DNA of 64,000 nt from Zygnema cylindricum. Its lineage: Eukaryota > Streptophyta > Zygnematophyceae > Zygnematales > Zygnemataceae. Each line of letters opens with the position of its first letter. Position 1 is the first letter of the stretch. Both the position numbers and the translations under genes were made by a program. This document shows, piece after piece, positions 24,701 through 37,369 of the stretch. Location of the stretch: positions 484,071 to 548,070 of the forward strand of contig JBBHKE010002397.1 of the NCBI GenBank assembly GCA_037447655.1, read 5' to 3'. The notes beneath the pieces were generated by a model that saw only the letters and a list, made by a program, of their open reading frames with translations, made no database searches and was not told where the DNA came from.

Positions 24701-27700
24701 TCCAAAAAAAAAAACCCTGTACCGTACTCAAAAAATACAGTACGATAGAGTATATTTCTGTCGAAAGAACGGTTAATTACTGTTCTTTTTGGTAGCCTTT
24801 ATGTTGCACAGGTTACCACTAGTAGAAGATTTCTGTATAATAGACAACGGGCGTATTGTACTGTAGTAGGAACAAAATTGTACCTAGAGACACGTTTTCA
24901 ATGACTTTTATAATTTTTATTTTAGTTCAAAGAGTTACTTGGCCGATTTTGATACAGAATTACCCTAAAAAAACTGGGGAAACCCTAAAACCTCGAAGGA
25001 CCTAACAAAAAAACCACTCTAAAGAACTTTACATCAACTGTTTGTAGGCTTTGGAATGGACAAATCGGTTTATTTTGGCGGGAGAGGCTTTTAGTGGAGC
25101 TGATGCCATTGGACTTCGAGCAAAAATTACGAAACAAAGTGAAAAATATTTCAAAGCGTTTCATCGGCAAAGTTTGGAGGTTTGCTTCATACTGGCCTCT
25201 TTGTTTACCAATTTACTTTTTTTTCCAATAATAGTTATGCTTTGATATCCGAATTAAAATGTCAGTGTAGGGAAGTATATAATATAAAAATGAATTGAAA
25301 CAGTTTTAATTATAGGTGGCTGTATTGTCTTCTTAACTGTTTGTCACGTTGGGGAATTTTTTGGTAATTTGAAAAAGAAAGACTGCCAAGAATTTTTTTA
25401 ATTCTCTTGATAATTTGACAACTGGATTCACATATTTTGTGTTCGATTTCAGGTCTTACGAATGATGCAAGAGAGAGAGACCTGGCAATCTCTCCCTCCT
25501 ACCTCCTTAGAAAATATAAACCTCGCAGGTCTTACAGGAAATGGAGCTGCTTTACTTACCTCGACCCCTTTATTACCTATAAACGATTCGTCTGTTTCTG
25601 GGCGAGGGCCTTCAGTAGCTCCACCAACCACAAATTTTAGTGTTGATGGAGGAAAGCTTGGAGCTGGAGATGTTAAATCAAGTTTTGCAGATTGGATGGT
25701 CGCCGGAAATCCTTTCAGGGAGGAGGGGACAGAAGAAGGGAGAGAAAGAGAGAGAGAGGGAGATTCTGCGGAACAGAGGAGAGGTAGAGAAGATGGTCAG
25801 GCTAGGAAAAATGGAGACAGAGAGAGGGGTGTAAGAGAGAGAGGTTCTGTGAATTTTTTGGAGGAGGAGAGAGATGGGGCGGGAGGGGCAGGAGTGGGAC
25901 CAGATGGAGAGGGAGATGGAGACGGAGACGGAGATGGAGAGGGAGAGGGAGAGGATGAGAGGGGAGAGAGATTTAGAACAAACATGAGGAGAACTGCGTC
26001 AGAAAAACTTGTTGAAAATGCGGGCAACTCAAAATCTTTGGTGGCAAATGGGGTTTCTCGAAGAGTTGTTTCAAGTTTAAAAAAACCTGAAACGTGGCAA
26101 TCTCATGGGAGTGTGAGAAGAATAGCAAGTGAGAGGAGTTGGAAAGGTGGGAGAGGAGGGAGGCTACCGTTAGCCGAAGAAGAGGAAGAGGAGGACGAGG
26201 ATGAGGAAGAGAGTGAGGAGTTAATGGCTGATTTTATAGACGAAGACAGTCAAAAACCTAGTGGGAGGTCTACAGCTCAAAAATATTCGAGATGGAACTC
26301 TGGAGTGAGCAGAGGAGGAGGAGGAGGGGGTGGAGGAGGAGGCGGGTTGGATAATGGGAACAGTGGGAAAGTGGTCATAACAGGGTCGTCTGTAAGTGTA
26401 CTAAGGTATGTTTTTTTTCTTTCCAACCGAGCAAATTTTGTTTTCCAAAAAGAATTCGTAACTTTACTTCGGTGAAACTAAAAGATATATGAGAGATTTA
26501 TTCGAGTTCCTTGCTCAAGATTTCTCAACTTGCTAATGAGAATGCTAACGAGGATTCTTTGTTTTTTTTTTTTGTTCTGTGGTTAAGTTATTTCAGATCC
26601 TAAATTTCGATGCTCTCTGAGGGTTCAATTGAGTCTGAGGTTCTCTTTCTGTTTTCTCTGTTAATGCTTTGCCCTTCTTTCTTTTCTCGCTCTTTCCTTT
26701 TTTTTGATATTTTTCTTCTCTCTACTTCTCAGGTTTATGGACCGATATGCTCGACTTATGCAAATTTTACAACCTATTGCTGGTGAAGTTTTTAAGGTGT
26801 GTACAATTTTTTTTCTGAAGTTTCTTGGTTGTTAATTTTGGTCCGTCAGGAGAGCTCCTTCGTCATAAGATCATAGCGTATCTCCTTCTCTCTCACTTCC
26901 TCTCCTCTCTCCACCCTTATCTCTCTCTTTGTTTCAAGCAAGTGTCGCTGTCTTGAAATATCCTCTTTTTTACCTCACAAAGTGGTAGAAGATAAGTGTT
27001 GTCCAAAATTTTGCTGGTTTTTGAAGTCCTGGTATTGAGTTTTACAGTTACCTTGTGTTTCCTTCCTTTTTTTCTTTCTTTTTTTTCCTCCTTTTTCTGT
27101 TTTCGATTTTCTTTTTTTAGGGTCTTTGTCAACTTTTTGATCTGTACCTCCTCGCAATTTTCCGAACTTTTGGACAAAGAGAGGCTTTCACCGTGGCTCG
27201 AATTCAGAATGAGACTCCTACCACAGCCTGTATGTAAACTTTTTCAGAGTTTTCTTGTAATTTTTTATTTTTCAAGTTTTTTTTTCTTGAAGTTTGTGTT
27301 TTTCCATAGGATTTACATTCTCCCGTTGTTTTTTTTACCATTTTGTGTTTCCGCTATGGCTAGTAAGAAAATGTGCAAGCACAAAATATTTATGCCAATC
27401 TTGATTTATTTTCCTTTTTCTTTCTCCCTGTTGAAGTATTCCCTTCTGTACTCTCTCATTTTCTCAGTTTTTGTCTATTTTAACTCTCCTCTCCCCTTTT
27501 ATTATTTTTTCCTTTTTTTTCCACTATGTCCCATTTCATCTTTGTATCATTTTCTCGTGTGTTTCTCTCTTCTTCCTTTTTTTTTCAATTTGAACTCCGC
27601 AATATTTGAACCTCTCTATTCTCCTATCTCCTCTTTCTTTCCGCACTTTTTTTTGTATTAACTCCACAGTTTCTCATGTCCTCTCCATTCCTCTCTCTTC

Positions 27701-29595
27701 TTTTCACGTTTTCTTTTTGGGTCAGTATTAACTCCTCGCTTACGAGCCACATTAGTTCGAATTTCTCAAGGACTTGATGAATATCGCATGAAAACTCCCG
27801 CCTCTTCAAATTCAAGCAGTGACATACCGCCTCCGGTTAATTCTCATCCAGGGAACATAGTTTCACCAGGAAACCTTTATGGTCTTCGTGTAAGTCCTTT
27901 TCCTCCCTTTCTTCATCTTTTCCTACATTTCCCTACTTTTAACTATTCTTTTCTTCAATTCCTACATTTTACTCATCCTTACTTTGCTTGCCTTCAAAAA
28001 AAAATCCTAATTGGAAGAACCACAAGGCAGTGACCATGAGAATAATACACGACAGGGTTTTAGAAATATGAAGAGTCGAAGTCCAAAAACGGTGCTAATA
28101 ATACAAATTCCTAGTCCAATCTTCTTATAAGCCCAATTGGCAAATTTTTCACCTTAGAAATAAGATATAAATTTTCTCGTGGAAAACATTCCTGTGCACT
28201 TTGTTCACACCAAAGGTACTACGAAGGTCCAAAGGATGTCGCACAAAGCCTTGGGGGCTTCTCAGGTATATATGATGAGAGTATTAGTATCTTTGTCCGA
28301 AAAAGCAGCGAAACCAAAAAAATGTTTCTTTTTGCTGCAGTTTTCCTGCGTTGTAAACCCAAATTGAGAATTTTCCATTTTCAACCATACTGTTTAGAAA
28401 TAGTTGTTTCTGCATTTTCAGCAGTGAATCATTTATTCGTCCCAAAAAGCAGCGACTGTGCTTTTTTCACTTTGGTCTTCCTGCTTGTAAAGCCAAAATT
28501 AACATTCCTATTTTCAACCATATTGTTTAGACATTGTTATACCTGCATTTTCAAAAGTGAATCGTTGAAAATTTGCATGAAAACCAAATTTCATACAGAT
28601 TTATTGCAGAGCATTACTGAAAACAGGGATATAACTAGGCAGTTTGTTTACTTGAGAGGATCGTCTCGTTGAAATTTTATTTTTTAATTTTTTGTTAACA
28701 GGATAAGGAGAGGAACTGACCCCTCCTCTCTTTTCTCTTTCTCTCTCCCTCCTTCCTCCCTCCTTCCTCCCTCCCTCCCTCCCTCCCTCCCTTCCCTCTC
28801 TCTGTACTTTGTCCCTTTTTTTCTCTCTCTCTCTTTCTCCCTCTCTCTCTCTCTCGCTCTCCTTATTCTTCTCTTTCCCCAGGAACGCTGTGTGGCTACT
28901 GAATCCATAGTGTGGCTCGCTGATTTTATGAGAAGATGTCGTCCCCAGTTTCAATCTTTACTGCCGCAATCGGCTTTGCCCGCAATGGAACATTTTTACT
29001 CTCGCACGGTACATTATATGGTCGTGGAGAACTTTTTTTTCCTATTCAATAAAGATTGTCAAGTTTTTTGGGGTTCTTTTTTGGTCTCTGTTGTAGATTT
29101 TTTTTGTTTTGCAGTCGATGTTGTGTCTGTCAGACCATATTATTGAAATTGTGGAACTGAAATTGCAAAACTGGAACTGGTGAACTGAATATGGAACGGA
29201 CAGGTGGAAGCTGTCCCAGATTTGCGGGAGCACGTCTACAAAACACTTTCTCGTCTTCTTATGAATGTGGGAGGGTAGGTGTGAATTCCTTTAAGATCCC
29301 TGATTTTCTAATATGCCGTATTCATTACGGCTTTTTTTTTAGCTCTCTATAAATTGTTTTTTTTATAGTTAGTGTGGAAATGATATGTTTAAGAATTGGG
29401 TCACCTGTCTTGTTGCCACAATTAGTGGAGTGAGAAAATTAAAGAAATTTAAAGGCTCACTGTTTAAAGATTCTGACAGAAATATTAAACTTGTCTGTAA
29501 ATGCATGGAAACAGGTATGCTGATCGCATTGCAAATGTTCGATGGGAGGCGAGAGAAGTTGGGGTAGACCACAATCAGTGAGTTCTCTCTCTTTT

Positions 29596-29684
<89 letters not shown>

Positions 29685-32600
29685 CCTCTCCCTCCCCTGC
29701 CGCCACTGTCCTCTCTCTCTCTCACCATCTGCAAATTTATCCTGTTCTTTGTCTTATGCTGGTTGGCAACCTGTCTCGTCTCTCTCTATTTCCGAAGAGT
29801 GAAAGGTGGGAAGCTGTGTTTAATGTGTTACCCATGGATATTTCTGTATTGACCTCCTCCTCTCCCTTTCCTCCCCTCAGGTATGTGGACCAACTGGTGG
29901 GCGAGTACCGTATGTTTGCTCACCGAGTGGCTCATGCTGGGGTTAACCGCCAGGTGGGTGTGTCTGTAGGCTCTCGTTGCTGTGTATTTATCAACTGCGA
30001 TTGTCAAGTGGTTATTGTTGCGGGTGTTTGTGCATAATTGATAGTGTCATAAGGTTCCCATTTTTGTGATTTTATGTGTGTTATTTTGTCTGTCATATGG
30101 TGGGTGTGTGGTTAGATTTGAGGGGGAAGTTTCTTCCCCGTTTTGCGGAAGTTTCAGATTTTTAATTTTATTTCTTTCTCCTTTTTCTTTCCTTTTTTAT
30201 GATTTCTGTGTTTTTTGCATCTTTTGTTCTCATGTTTGAGTTTCTAGATGCTGCTGTGTTGAAGTGTTTTTTGGCTCTGTTTGTTTTCTGGATTTTGGTA
30301 GTTTGAGGTATTTAATAATGTATAGGTATTATATAATGTATAATGTATGTATAATTTTTGGGTTTGTATTTCAGGTGTTGGTAGACTATTGTGTATTCTC
30401 TGTCATATAAAGTTATAGCTTGAGGTTCTTTTGCGAGTGTTTGTTTGTTTGTTTTTGTATTATCTTGACTGTTTTATATAATGTGTGATTGTAGGGAATG
30501 TTATGATTTGTTTTATTATATCTATATGTAATTGTGAGCGTAATTATGTTGTTGCAATTGTGTTATTGGTAAGTAAAGCTATTTTTGTTGTGCTGATTGT
30601 CTGCAATGGACAATTCATATTACAAACGTTAGACTCTCCCTCTCGCTCTCCCTCAGACGACAGATAACATTGTTCAAGCTACAAAGTCTCGTTACCAGAA
30701 AGTAAAAACAAAGGAAAGAACCAAAAAGGAAAAACTAGATAGTCAAGATGCTTGGTTACTGAAAAGCCTAATAAGCGGAAACTGAAAAGTAAACTGATTT
30801 TTTTTTTTTTTTCAGGTCCAAGAGCAGCTTCTTCAATATGGGGCCGATGCCATCGCAGAGGTTATGGTGGAGGGTTTCTCACGTGTGAAGAGATGCACCA
30901 ATGAGGGCAGAGCGCTGATGTCTCTGGACTTGCAGGCGAGTATTTTAGGATTTCTTATGGGTTTGTTGTCTTTTTCTGGTTTTTTTCAGGGTTTGTCTAC
31001 GGGGTTTTTTAGGTTTTTCCATTTGTGAGAAGTTTTATGACAGCAGCAGAGAGGCAGCAGGGAAAATCAACAGAGAATTAACACTGAGAACGGAAGAGGG
31101 AGGGAGAGAGGGAGAGGGAGAGCTGGAGATTTTGGTAGCGGTGTATTTTGGGCACTATTTTCTGATATTCAATATTTCCTTTCTTTTTAGGGTCTTGATT
31201 ATCGATATATCAAGTCGTTAACTGGTATTGTTGATTGTCACGATTAACCGATATTACATTGTGATATCATCAGTACGCGTACGATTGCTATCCGTACTAC
31301 TTTTTGAACATTTTATTTTCCTTGAGGCTGAAGAATTTTTACACGTAACATAATGAATTGTCAAATGTTAAAAAAATTGTCTGCCAAATGTTTGCCTACT
31401 CGTATCTTTAGTGGTATGTTTTAAGTTTTTTGCGCAGAACTCTCATCCCATTAATAATTTCTGTGAAAATTTGGCAAGATAAGTTTTCCGTTTGGATTAC
31501 CTTACCCTTTTCGGTCGATTATCCCTAGTTATCGCAATATTGATAGTTATCAGCAAATTTGATAAATATTCAATTTTAAAGGTCTCAATATCCAGATATA
31601 CCGAATTATATACTGAGTTATATAGGCCCCGAATTCGTTTGATATACAACAATAAATTTTGGCTCTTTTTCTCTGTTACATGTTCGAGGTTTTTTTGGAT
31701 TACTTGATGATTTCTTAGAAACCCCAATAAACAATTCTTTTGGTTTTTTTTTTTTTTTTTGGTGTATCACAGGTCCTTGTGAATGGTCTACGGGCAGTTT
31801 CAAAAATTCCTCCCAATATGGAGATTGTGGAACACTACATTAAGGTGAAGTTCTGAGAAAGATTTTTTTTTTCTTTTCGGGTTTTTTTAAGTTCTTTTGC
31901 TGTTTAATAAACCGGTTCACAAGCGAGACACGAGTGTCTGACGGTTTCCTCCTTTTCCCCCCTTTCTCCCCCTTTTTCCCCCTTTTTCCCTCCCTTTTCA
32001 TCCCTTTTCTCCTTTTCTCTCTTTCCCCCTTTTCACCCTTTTTTTTGTTGAAGGCATTTTATTTACCGGAAACGGAGTATCTCCATTGGGCGAGAACACA
32101 TTCGGTGAGTGACAATTTCTTTTATGGTTTTTCAAAAAAAGAACAGCAAAGAAAGGGAGAAAACGTCAATCTCTTTTCTTTTGTTCTTTTTTTTTGTTTG
32201 TTTGTTTTTTTACCTTACATTTTGTACTATCCAGTTTTCCTGTTTTTCCTTCCCTTTTGCTTGTGTTTGTGTGGTTGTCTGTGTGGCTATTTTGTTTTGT
32301 TTTTTCTATATTGTTTGTTTTTTCTTTATTGCTTTGTCCCTGATGTTTTTCCTTTATTATTTTGAGCCAAACAATATTTTTTCTTTTTTTTTCGTACTAT
32401 TTTTACTTTGTTGTTTTATCTTGTTATTTTTTTGGCAATTCTAATTGTTTTTTCTTTTGTGTTTTTTAAGGCAAAACAACTTCTTCAGGACAAAACATAA
32501 AGTTAGGAAATAATGTTCTAAAGGACATTAATAAAACATAAAGTTAGTTACTTAGGATACCTTTTTTTTTTTTTGTATTCTTTTTAAAGTACACCCGATA

Positions 32601-33038
32601 TCAAATTATACGATAACCTTTTTGGTTTTTTTTTTTTAGGAGTACACCCGATACCAAAATTTTAGCATAACTTTCTTCTTTTCGTTTTTTCTAGGAGCGC
32701 ACTCGATACCAAATCATATAATAACCTTTTTCCTTTTCATATTTTTTTTTAGGAGTACACCCGATACGAAATTTTAGCATAACTTTCTTCTTTTCGTTAT
32801 TTCTAGGAATACACCCGATATCAAATCATACCATAACTTTTTTTTTCTTTTCGTATTGTTTTTTTAGGAGTACACTCGATACCTAATCATATGAGAACTT
32901 TTTTTTTCTTGTTTTCTTTTTTAGGAGTACACCCGATACCAAATCGTGGGTCTCATCAACCTTGTGGCGACAACCAACAATTGGAAACGAAAAACTCGAA
33001 CCGAGCTTCTCGAGAAAATCGACAGTGGAGAAATGTAA
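15704..33038 (+). CDS. VPS50: VPS50/syndetin, EARP tethering-complex subunit (25 exons seen; N-terminal exon missing)
   Basis: In animals VPS50 replaces VPS54 in the endosome-associated recycling tether; the Arabidopsis counterpart is At2g27900. Exons: 15704-15901, 16148-16219, 17316-17397, 18600-18664, 19288-19377, 19959-20048, 21038-21124, 21561-21644, 22071-22190, 22595-22638, 22851-22980, 23382-24182, 25048-25179, 25453-26405, 26733-26796, 27121-27229, 27726-27889, 28883-29008, 29204-29274, 29515-29577, 29881-29953, 30816-30935, 31773-31844, 32054-32104, 32925-33038. Phases agree throughout, giving about 1,320 residues. N-terminal motifs: LPPHERIALP, AFDPVRSMLESLP, QVMEHHEDM, RLEATVEDGNYAK, VIDAYAVLDD, SRLPYNELC. 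C-terminal VPS50 domain: MDRYARLMQILQPIAGEVFK, GLCQLFDLYLLAIF, RCVATESIVWLADF, RIANVRWEAREVGVDHNQYV, RVKRCTNEGRALMSLDLQ, AFYLPETEYLHWARTHSEYT, LINLVATTNNWKRKTRTELL. Exons 23382-24182 and 25453-26405 add long Ser/Glu/Gly-rich, probably disordered insertions. The intron after 30935 starts with GC. Confidence 0.95.
25735..26345 (+). repeat. Purine-rich low-complexity coding sequence inside VPS50
   Basis: Runs of GAGAGG, GGAGAT and GAGGAAGAG in the 25453-26405 exon encode acidic stretches (GDGDGDGEGEGE, EEEEEDEDEEE) and a polyglycine run near 26310-26343. The reading frame stays open, so the repeats appear tolerated as a disordered linker before the conserved C-terminal domain. Confidence 0.85.
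28735..28865. repeat. CT/CCTC microsatellite in a VPS50 intron
   Basis: CTCT and CCTCCCTC runs lie directly upstream of the 28883 exon and form an extended polypyrimidine tract for its acceptor. Confidence 0.85.
29585..29700. repeat. (CT)n microsatellite in a VPS50 intron
   Basis: About 50 CT dinucleotides with few interruptions, starting just after the donor of the 29515-29577 exon. Confidence 0.92.
32580..32945 (+). repeat. Minisatellite of 7 x ~56 bp built from the 3' splice site of the last VPS50 exon
   Basis: Each unit is a T-rich tract, YAG, GAGTACACCCGATACC, then about 20 bp. Acceptor positions end at 32589, 32639, 32694, 32752, 32806, 32867 and 32924 (spacing 50-61 bp). The last is the real site, followed by the final 37 codons. 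Five of the six upstream copies keep a pyrimidine tract and TAG|GA. Reading from the copies at 32694, 32752, 32806 and 32867 meets a stop within 8-10 codons, so their use would replace the conserved tail with a short peptide. Confidence 0.9.
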
Positions 33039-33052
33039 CTTGTAATGCAGAC

Positions 33053-36000
33053 AATGTTTTTTTTTTTTTTTTTCCAAGGAGTCTCCTAATCAACCTTTTT
33101 GAAAAAGAGAGAAAGAACGAGAGTGGATGGATGAGGGAGAGAGGGGGAGAGAGATGAGAGAGAGAGAGAGAAGAGACAGAAATGAAAAGGGATGGGGAGA
33201 GACCGGAGGAGAGAGTGAAATAGCGGGAGAGAGAGAGGGGAGGGTGAGGGAGAGAGGGGAGGGTGAGGGGAGAGGTGAGGGAGAAAGAGTCGTTTTTTTT
33301 TTTTTTTTGTCCTTTTTTTTGATTTTGTATTTCTGTCCTTTTTCAGTTCCTTCCTTTTTTAATTTTATATTTTTTTGCATATTTTTCTTACTTTCGGGCA
33401 GGTAACAAAACAGCAATTTGTCGCTGTTAAAAATGATGAAAGTTTTTAGTAGCTTTTTAGAAGATTTATGATCTTTTTTCAGTCAAAATACAGGTATGAA
33501 TTTCCTATTTGAGGAAAATAAATGTATCTCGAGACAAAAATGAAGTAAAATTGAAAGGATACTGTAAAAATATGAATTTTCTTTAATGATAAAATGGAAA
33601 AAAAAATCCTTTTTAGTTTAAGGTCTCGATCAGGGTTGTTTTTGGGGTTTTCCCTTAAATTCAGTTTTCTGTTAAATTCAGTTTTCCGTCAAATTCAGTT
33701 TTCCATAAATTCGAAGAGTATCGGTGATTTGATTACAAATTCGCTGAAGAAATATCTGAATCCACAGATTATTATTTGAGAATAAGTTCCTTTTTTTTTT
33801 TCTTTTCCTTATTTTACTTGTAGTAAGAGTCAATGATGGTTTTGAATGTCAACAACAACTTTTTTTTTTTCCTTTGGTATTTTTTTTCTCGTGTTTCTTA
33901 TTGTCTGGTCAATAATACTAAATGGTATAATTTAGTTTCTTTATATATTTTGACTTTGTGCAGTTCCTTTTCCCTCATCCTTTTTGAAACTACATAAACG
34001 ATTTCATTCAATTTTGTTTTTAAGAGAATTATTTAAGCAAAATAAACTAAAATGAAAACCACTAAATGACATTTTTAAAATTTGGTTTGTTTGTTTGTTT
34101 CTATTCATTTCTGTTAGTTTGTCTGTTTGTTAAATACACCATCCATGATGGGCCTAAAATTTGCAGTTTGTCCTCTTGTGCCCTCTATCTATAAAACTAG
34201 TTACTCGATATTCTAAGTAAGCTCCTACAAGGTTGCTTTTTGTAAATATTAATTGAGTTGGGGTTGGGGTTGGGGTTGGGGTTGGGCTTGTAGCTTTGGT
34301 TTTGTTTGTTGCCGTGCTTCTCATTTTGGGTTTGTGTGCTTTTATTTTACTTGCCATTTTTATGTGTTCATGTTGCTATCTTTATTTTTTATTGCCCTGC
34401 TTGTAGTTTTTCAGTTTTGGCCTTGCCACCCCTTTTGTACCCTTGGACTTAGATGGTTTACCATGTTGCTTTTTAATTTATCCTGCCCGCTTTTTTTTCT
34501 AATAACACATAATACTAGTAAGTTTTTTTTTTTTTTTTAATAAGTTGAATTCCCTACAGTTCAAAGAGGGTTTTAAACTAAAACTTTTACGAAGTCCTCA
34601 TCCGACCCGCCGCCTGCAGAACTGTACTTTATTGTTTAGTGTACGGTCGGATGTTTATGCTAGGACATTGTAATAATTTTTGTCGCCTATCGGTCAGTCA
34701 TCCTCGGGCTAACCATCGGCAGTTCCACCGATAGTTACATTACGCATAACCTTTTTTTTTTAATTTTCAAGGAGTTCCTTATCGGCTTTTTTGAAAAAAG
34801 GAGAAAGAACGAGAGTGGGTGGATGAGGGAGAGAGGGGGAGAGAGATGAGAGAGAGAGACAGAAAAGAAGAGGGAGGGGGGAGAGACCGGAGGAGAGAGT
34901 GAGACAGCGGGAGAGAGAGAGAGGGGAGGGTGAGGGAGGGAGGGAGAAGTTTCTTTTTGGGTCCTTCGAAATAGTTTGAGATTGAAAAAGAGTCGTTTTT
35001 TTTTGTTTTTTTTGTCCTTTTTTTTATTTTTGTATTTCCGTCCTTTTTCGGTTCCTTCTTTTTTTAATTTTATATTTTTTTGCATATTTTTCTTACTTTC
35101 AGCCAGGTAGCAAAACAGCAATTTGTCGCTGTTAAAAATGATGAAAAAATTTAGTAACTTTTTAGAAGATTTATTATCTTTTTTCAGTCAAAACACAGGT
35201 ATGAATTTCCTATTTGAGGAAAATAAATGTTTCTCGAGACAAAAATCAAGTAAAATTGAAAGGATACTGTAAAAATATGAATTTTCTTTAATGATAAAAT
35301 GGAAAAAAAAATCCTTTTTAGTTTAAGGTCTCGATCAGGGTTGTTTTTGGGGTTTTCCCTTAAATTCAGTTTTCTGTTAAATTCAGTTTTCCGTCAAATT
35401 CAGTTTTCCATAAATTCGAAGAGTATCGGTGATTTGATTACAAATTCGCTGAAGAAATATCTGAATCCACAGATTATTATTTGAGAATAAGTTCCTTTTT
35501 TTTTTTCTTTTCCTTATTTTACTTGTAGTAAGAGTCAATGATGGTTTTGAATGTCAACAACAACTTTTTTTTTTTCCTTTGGTATTTTTTTTTCTCGTGT
35601 TTCTTATTGTCTGGTCAATAATACTAAATGGTATAATTTAGTTTCTTTATATATTTTGACTTTGTGCAGTTCCTTTTCCCTCATCCTTTTTGAAACTACA
35701 TAAACGATTTCATTCAATTTTGTTTTAAGAGAATTATTTAAGCAAAATAAACTAAAATGAAAACCACTAAATGACATTTTTAAAATTTGGTTTGTTTGTT
35801 TGTTTCTATTCATTTCTGTTAGTTTGTCTGTTTGTTAAATACACCATCCATGATGGGCCTAAAATTTGCAGTTTGTCCTCTTGTGCCCTCTATCTATAAA
35901 ACTAGTTACTCGATATTCTAAGTAAGCTCCTACAAGGTTGCTTTTTGTAAATATTAATTGAGTTGGGGTTGGGGTTGGGGTTGGGCTTGTAGCTTTGGTT

Positions 36001-36454
36001 TTGTTTGTTGCCGTGCTTCTCATTTTGGGTTTGTGTGCTTTTATTTTACTTGCCATTTTTATGTGTTCATGTTGCTATCTTTATTTTTTATTGCCCTGCT
36101 TGTAGTTTTTCAGTTTTGGCCTTGCCACCCCTTTTGTACCCTTGGACTTAGATGGTTTACCATGTTGCTTTTTAATTTATCCTGCCCCGCTTTTTTTTTC
36201 TAATAACACATAATACTAGTAAGTTTTTTTTTTTTTTTTAATAAGTTGAATTCCCTACAGTTCAAAGAGGGTTTTAAACTAAAACTTTTACGAAGTCCTC
36301 ATCCGACCCCGCCGCCTGCAGAACTGTACTTTATTGTTTAGTGTACGGTCGGATGTTTATGCTAGGGACATTGTAATAATTTTTGTCGCCTATCGGTCAG
36401 TCATCCTCGGGCTAACCATCGGCAGTTCCACCGATAGTTACATTACGCATAACC
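33053..36454 (+). repeat. 1.7 kb tandem duplication directly downstream of VPS50
   Basis: Copy 1 (about 33053-34750) and copy 2 (about 34751-36454) are nearly identical over most of their length, with offset about 1,705 bp. Both begin in a T run followed by a GA-rich block, and both end at CATTACGCATAACC. The GA-rich start differs most: copy 2 has an extra ~50 bp near 34945. From about 33825 and 35530 onward each copy matches the 3' parts of the duplicated gene fragments at 42118 and 51366. No coding sequence is recognised. Confidence 0.9.
34257..34288 (+). repeat. (GGGGTT)n microsatellite, differs by one unit between the tandem copies
   Basis: TTGGGG repeated in a run here, with one unit fewer at the matching place near 35961-35986 in the second copy. 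The sequence could form a G-quadruplex. It is internal to a duplicated intergenic segment, so it is not evidence of a telomere. Confidence 0.9.
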
Positions 36455-37369
36455 TGTCGGCAAGCCCCAACGGTCCCATCCGCAGCCGTAGAGTTTCCGT
36501 ACCGGAATTCCTTAATGCGCAATCGAAAGGATACTGCGGTCGGAATCGTTTCTCTGCTATGTGTAAAGCAATTGTTGGTTCGTGGTGGCGGCAGTACGGC
36601 AATAACCGCGAACAACATGCCAGCGTGCGTGTATGTGATACTTCGTTACGCAGGTAATCGACGGGTACAAATTGCGTTGTGTAAATAGCAAAAAGTGTGC
36701 AATGCGCGCGTGTTTCGAACGCACGTGTGCACTAGATACACTCTGGATTCTTATGGGCGGTGGTAGGTGTACAATGTGCCCACCATCAGCCTTTTTCATA
36801 AATGTGGAAGAGTATGACTATAATCTTAACTAGTATAACAAATACTCTCTCCGGCGACATTATTTCATTCTTCGACCACCTTTATCTTGCAAAACCATCA
36901 ATTTAGTAAGTACATCAATTGTGACATTTTAGCGAAAAAATAGAAACCTCATAGTGAAATCTTTCTTTGTGAAGTTCAAACCTCGTGAACATCAGTTTTT
37001 TTAAATCTGATTTTAAACCCTAAGAGCATATTTACTTGACCTAGGATCAAATTTGTCGGAATTAGTGATGTGTTTTTGCAAGTATCAGCAACACCTTAAG
37101 TTGGTGTACTAATGTGAGGACTAATCTACCATTTTAAACCCCGGCTTTTTTGAAAAATCTATATGCTATATATATAATTATTTATTTTAGGCTTTATTTT
37201 AGGCTTTATTGTGTAGTAAATTTCACAATATAGGCATCTTGTTTTGCATTTTACGAGCTCTGCAACAATTTTATTTCCCAAGAGTTCACAAAGTACAACT
37301 TTTAAAATTGGACACTTCAAAAGCACAAGAAAATCTCGATTTTTATTTTATTGTTACTACTCCTAGGGG

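Noticed and set aside
28601-29734. Minus-strand Arg/Glu-rich open frames
   Set aside because: Complements of CT microsatellites in VPS50 introns.
33594-33779. 61-codon frame conserved at 35299-35484
   Set aside because: Conservation only reflects the recent tandem duplication; no independent evidence of coding.
34257-34288. TTGGGG repeat as a telomere
   Set aside because: Four to five units only, inside a duplicated intergenic segment with ordinary DNA on both sides.
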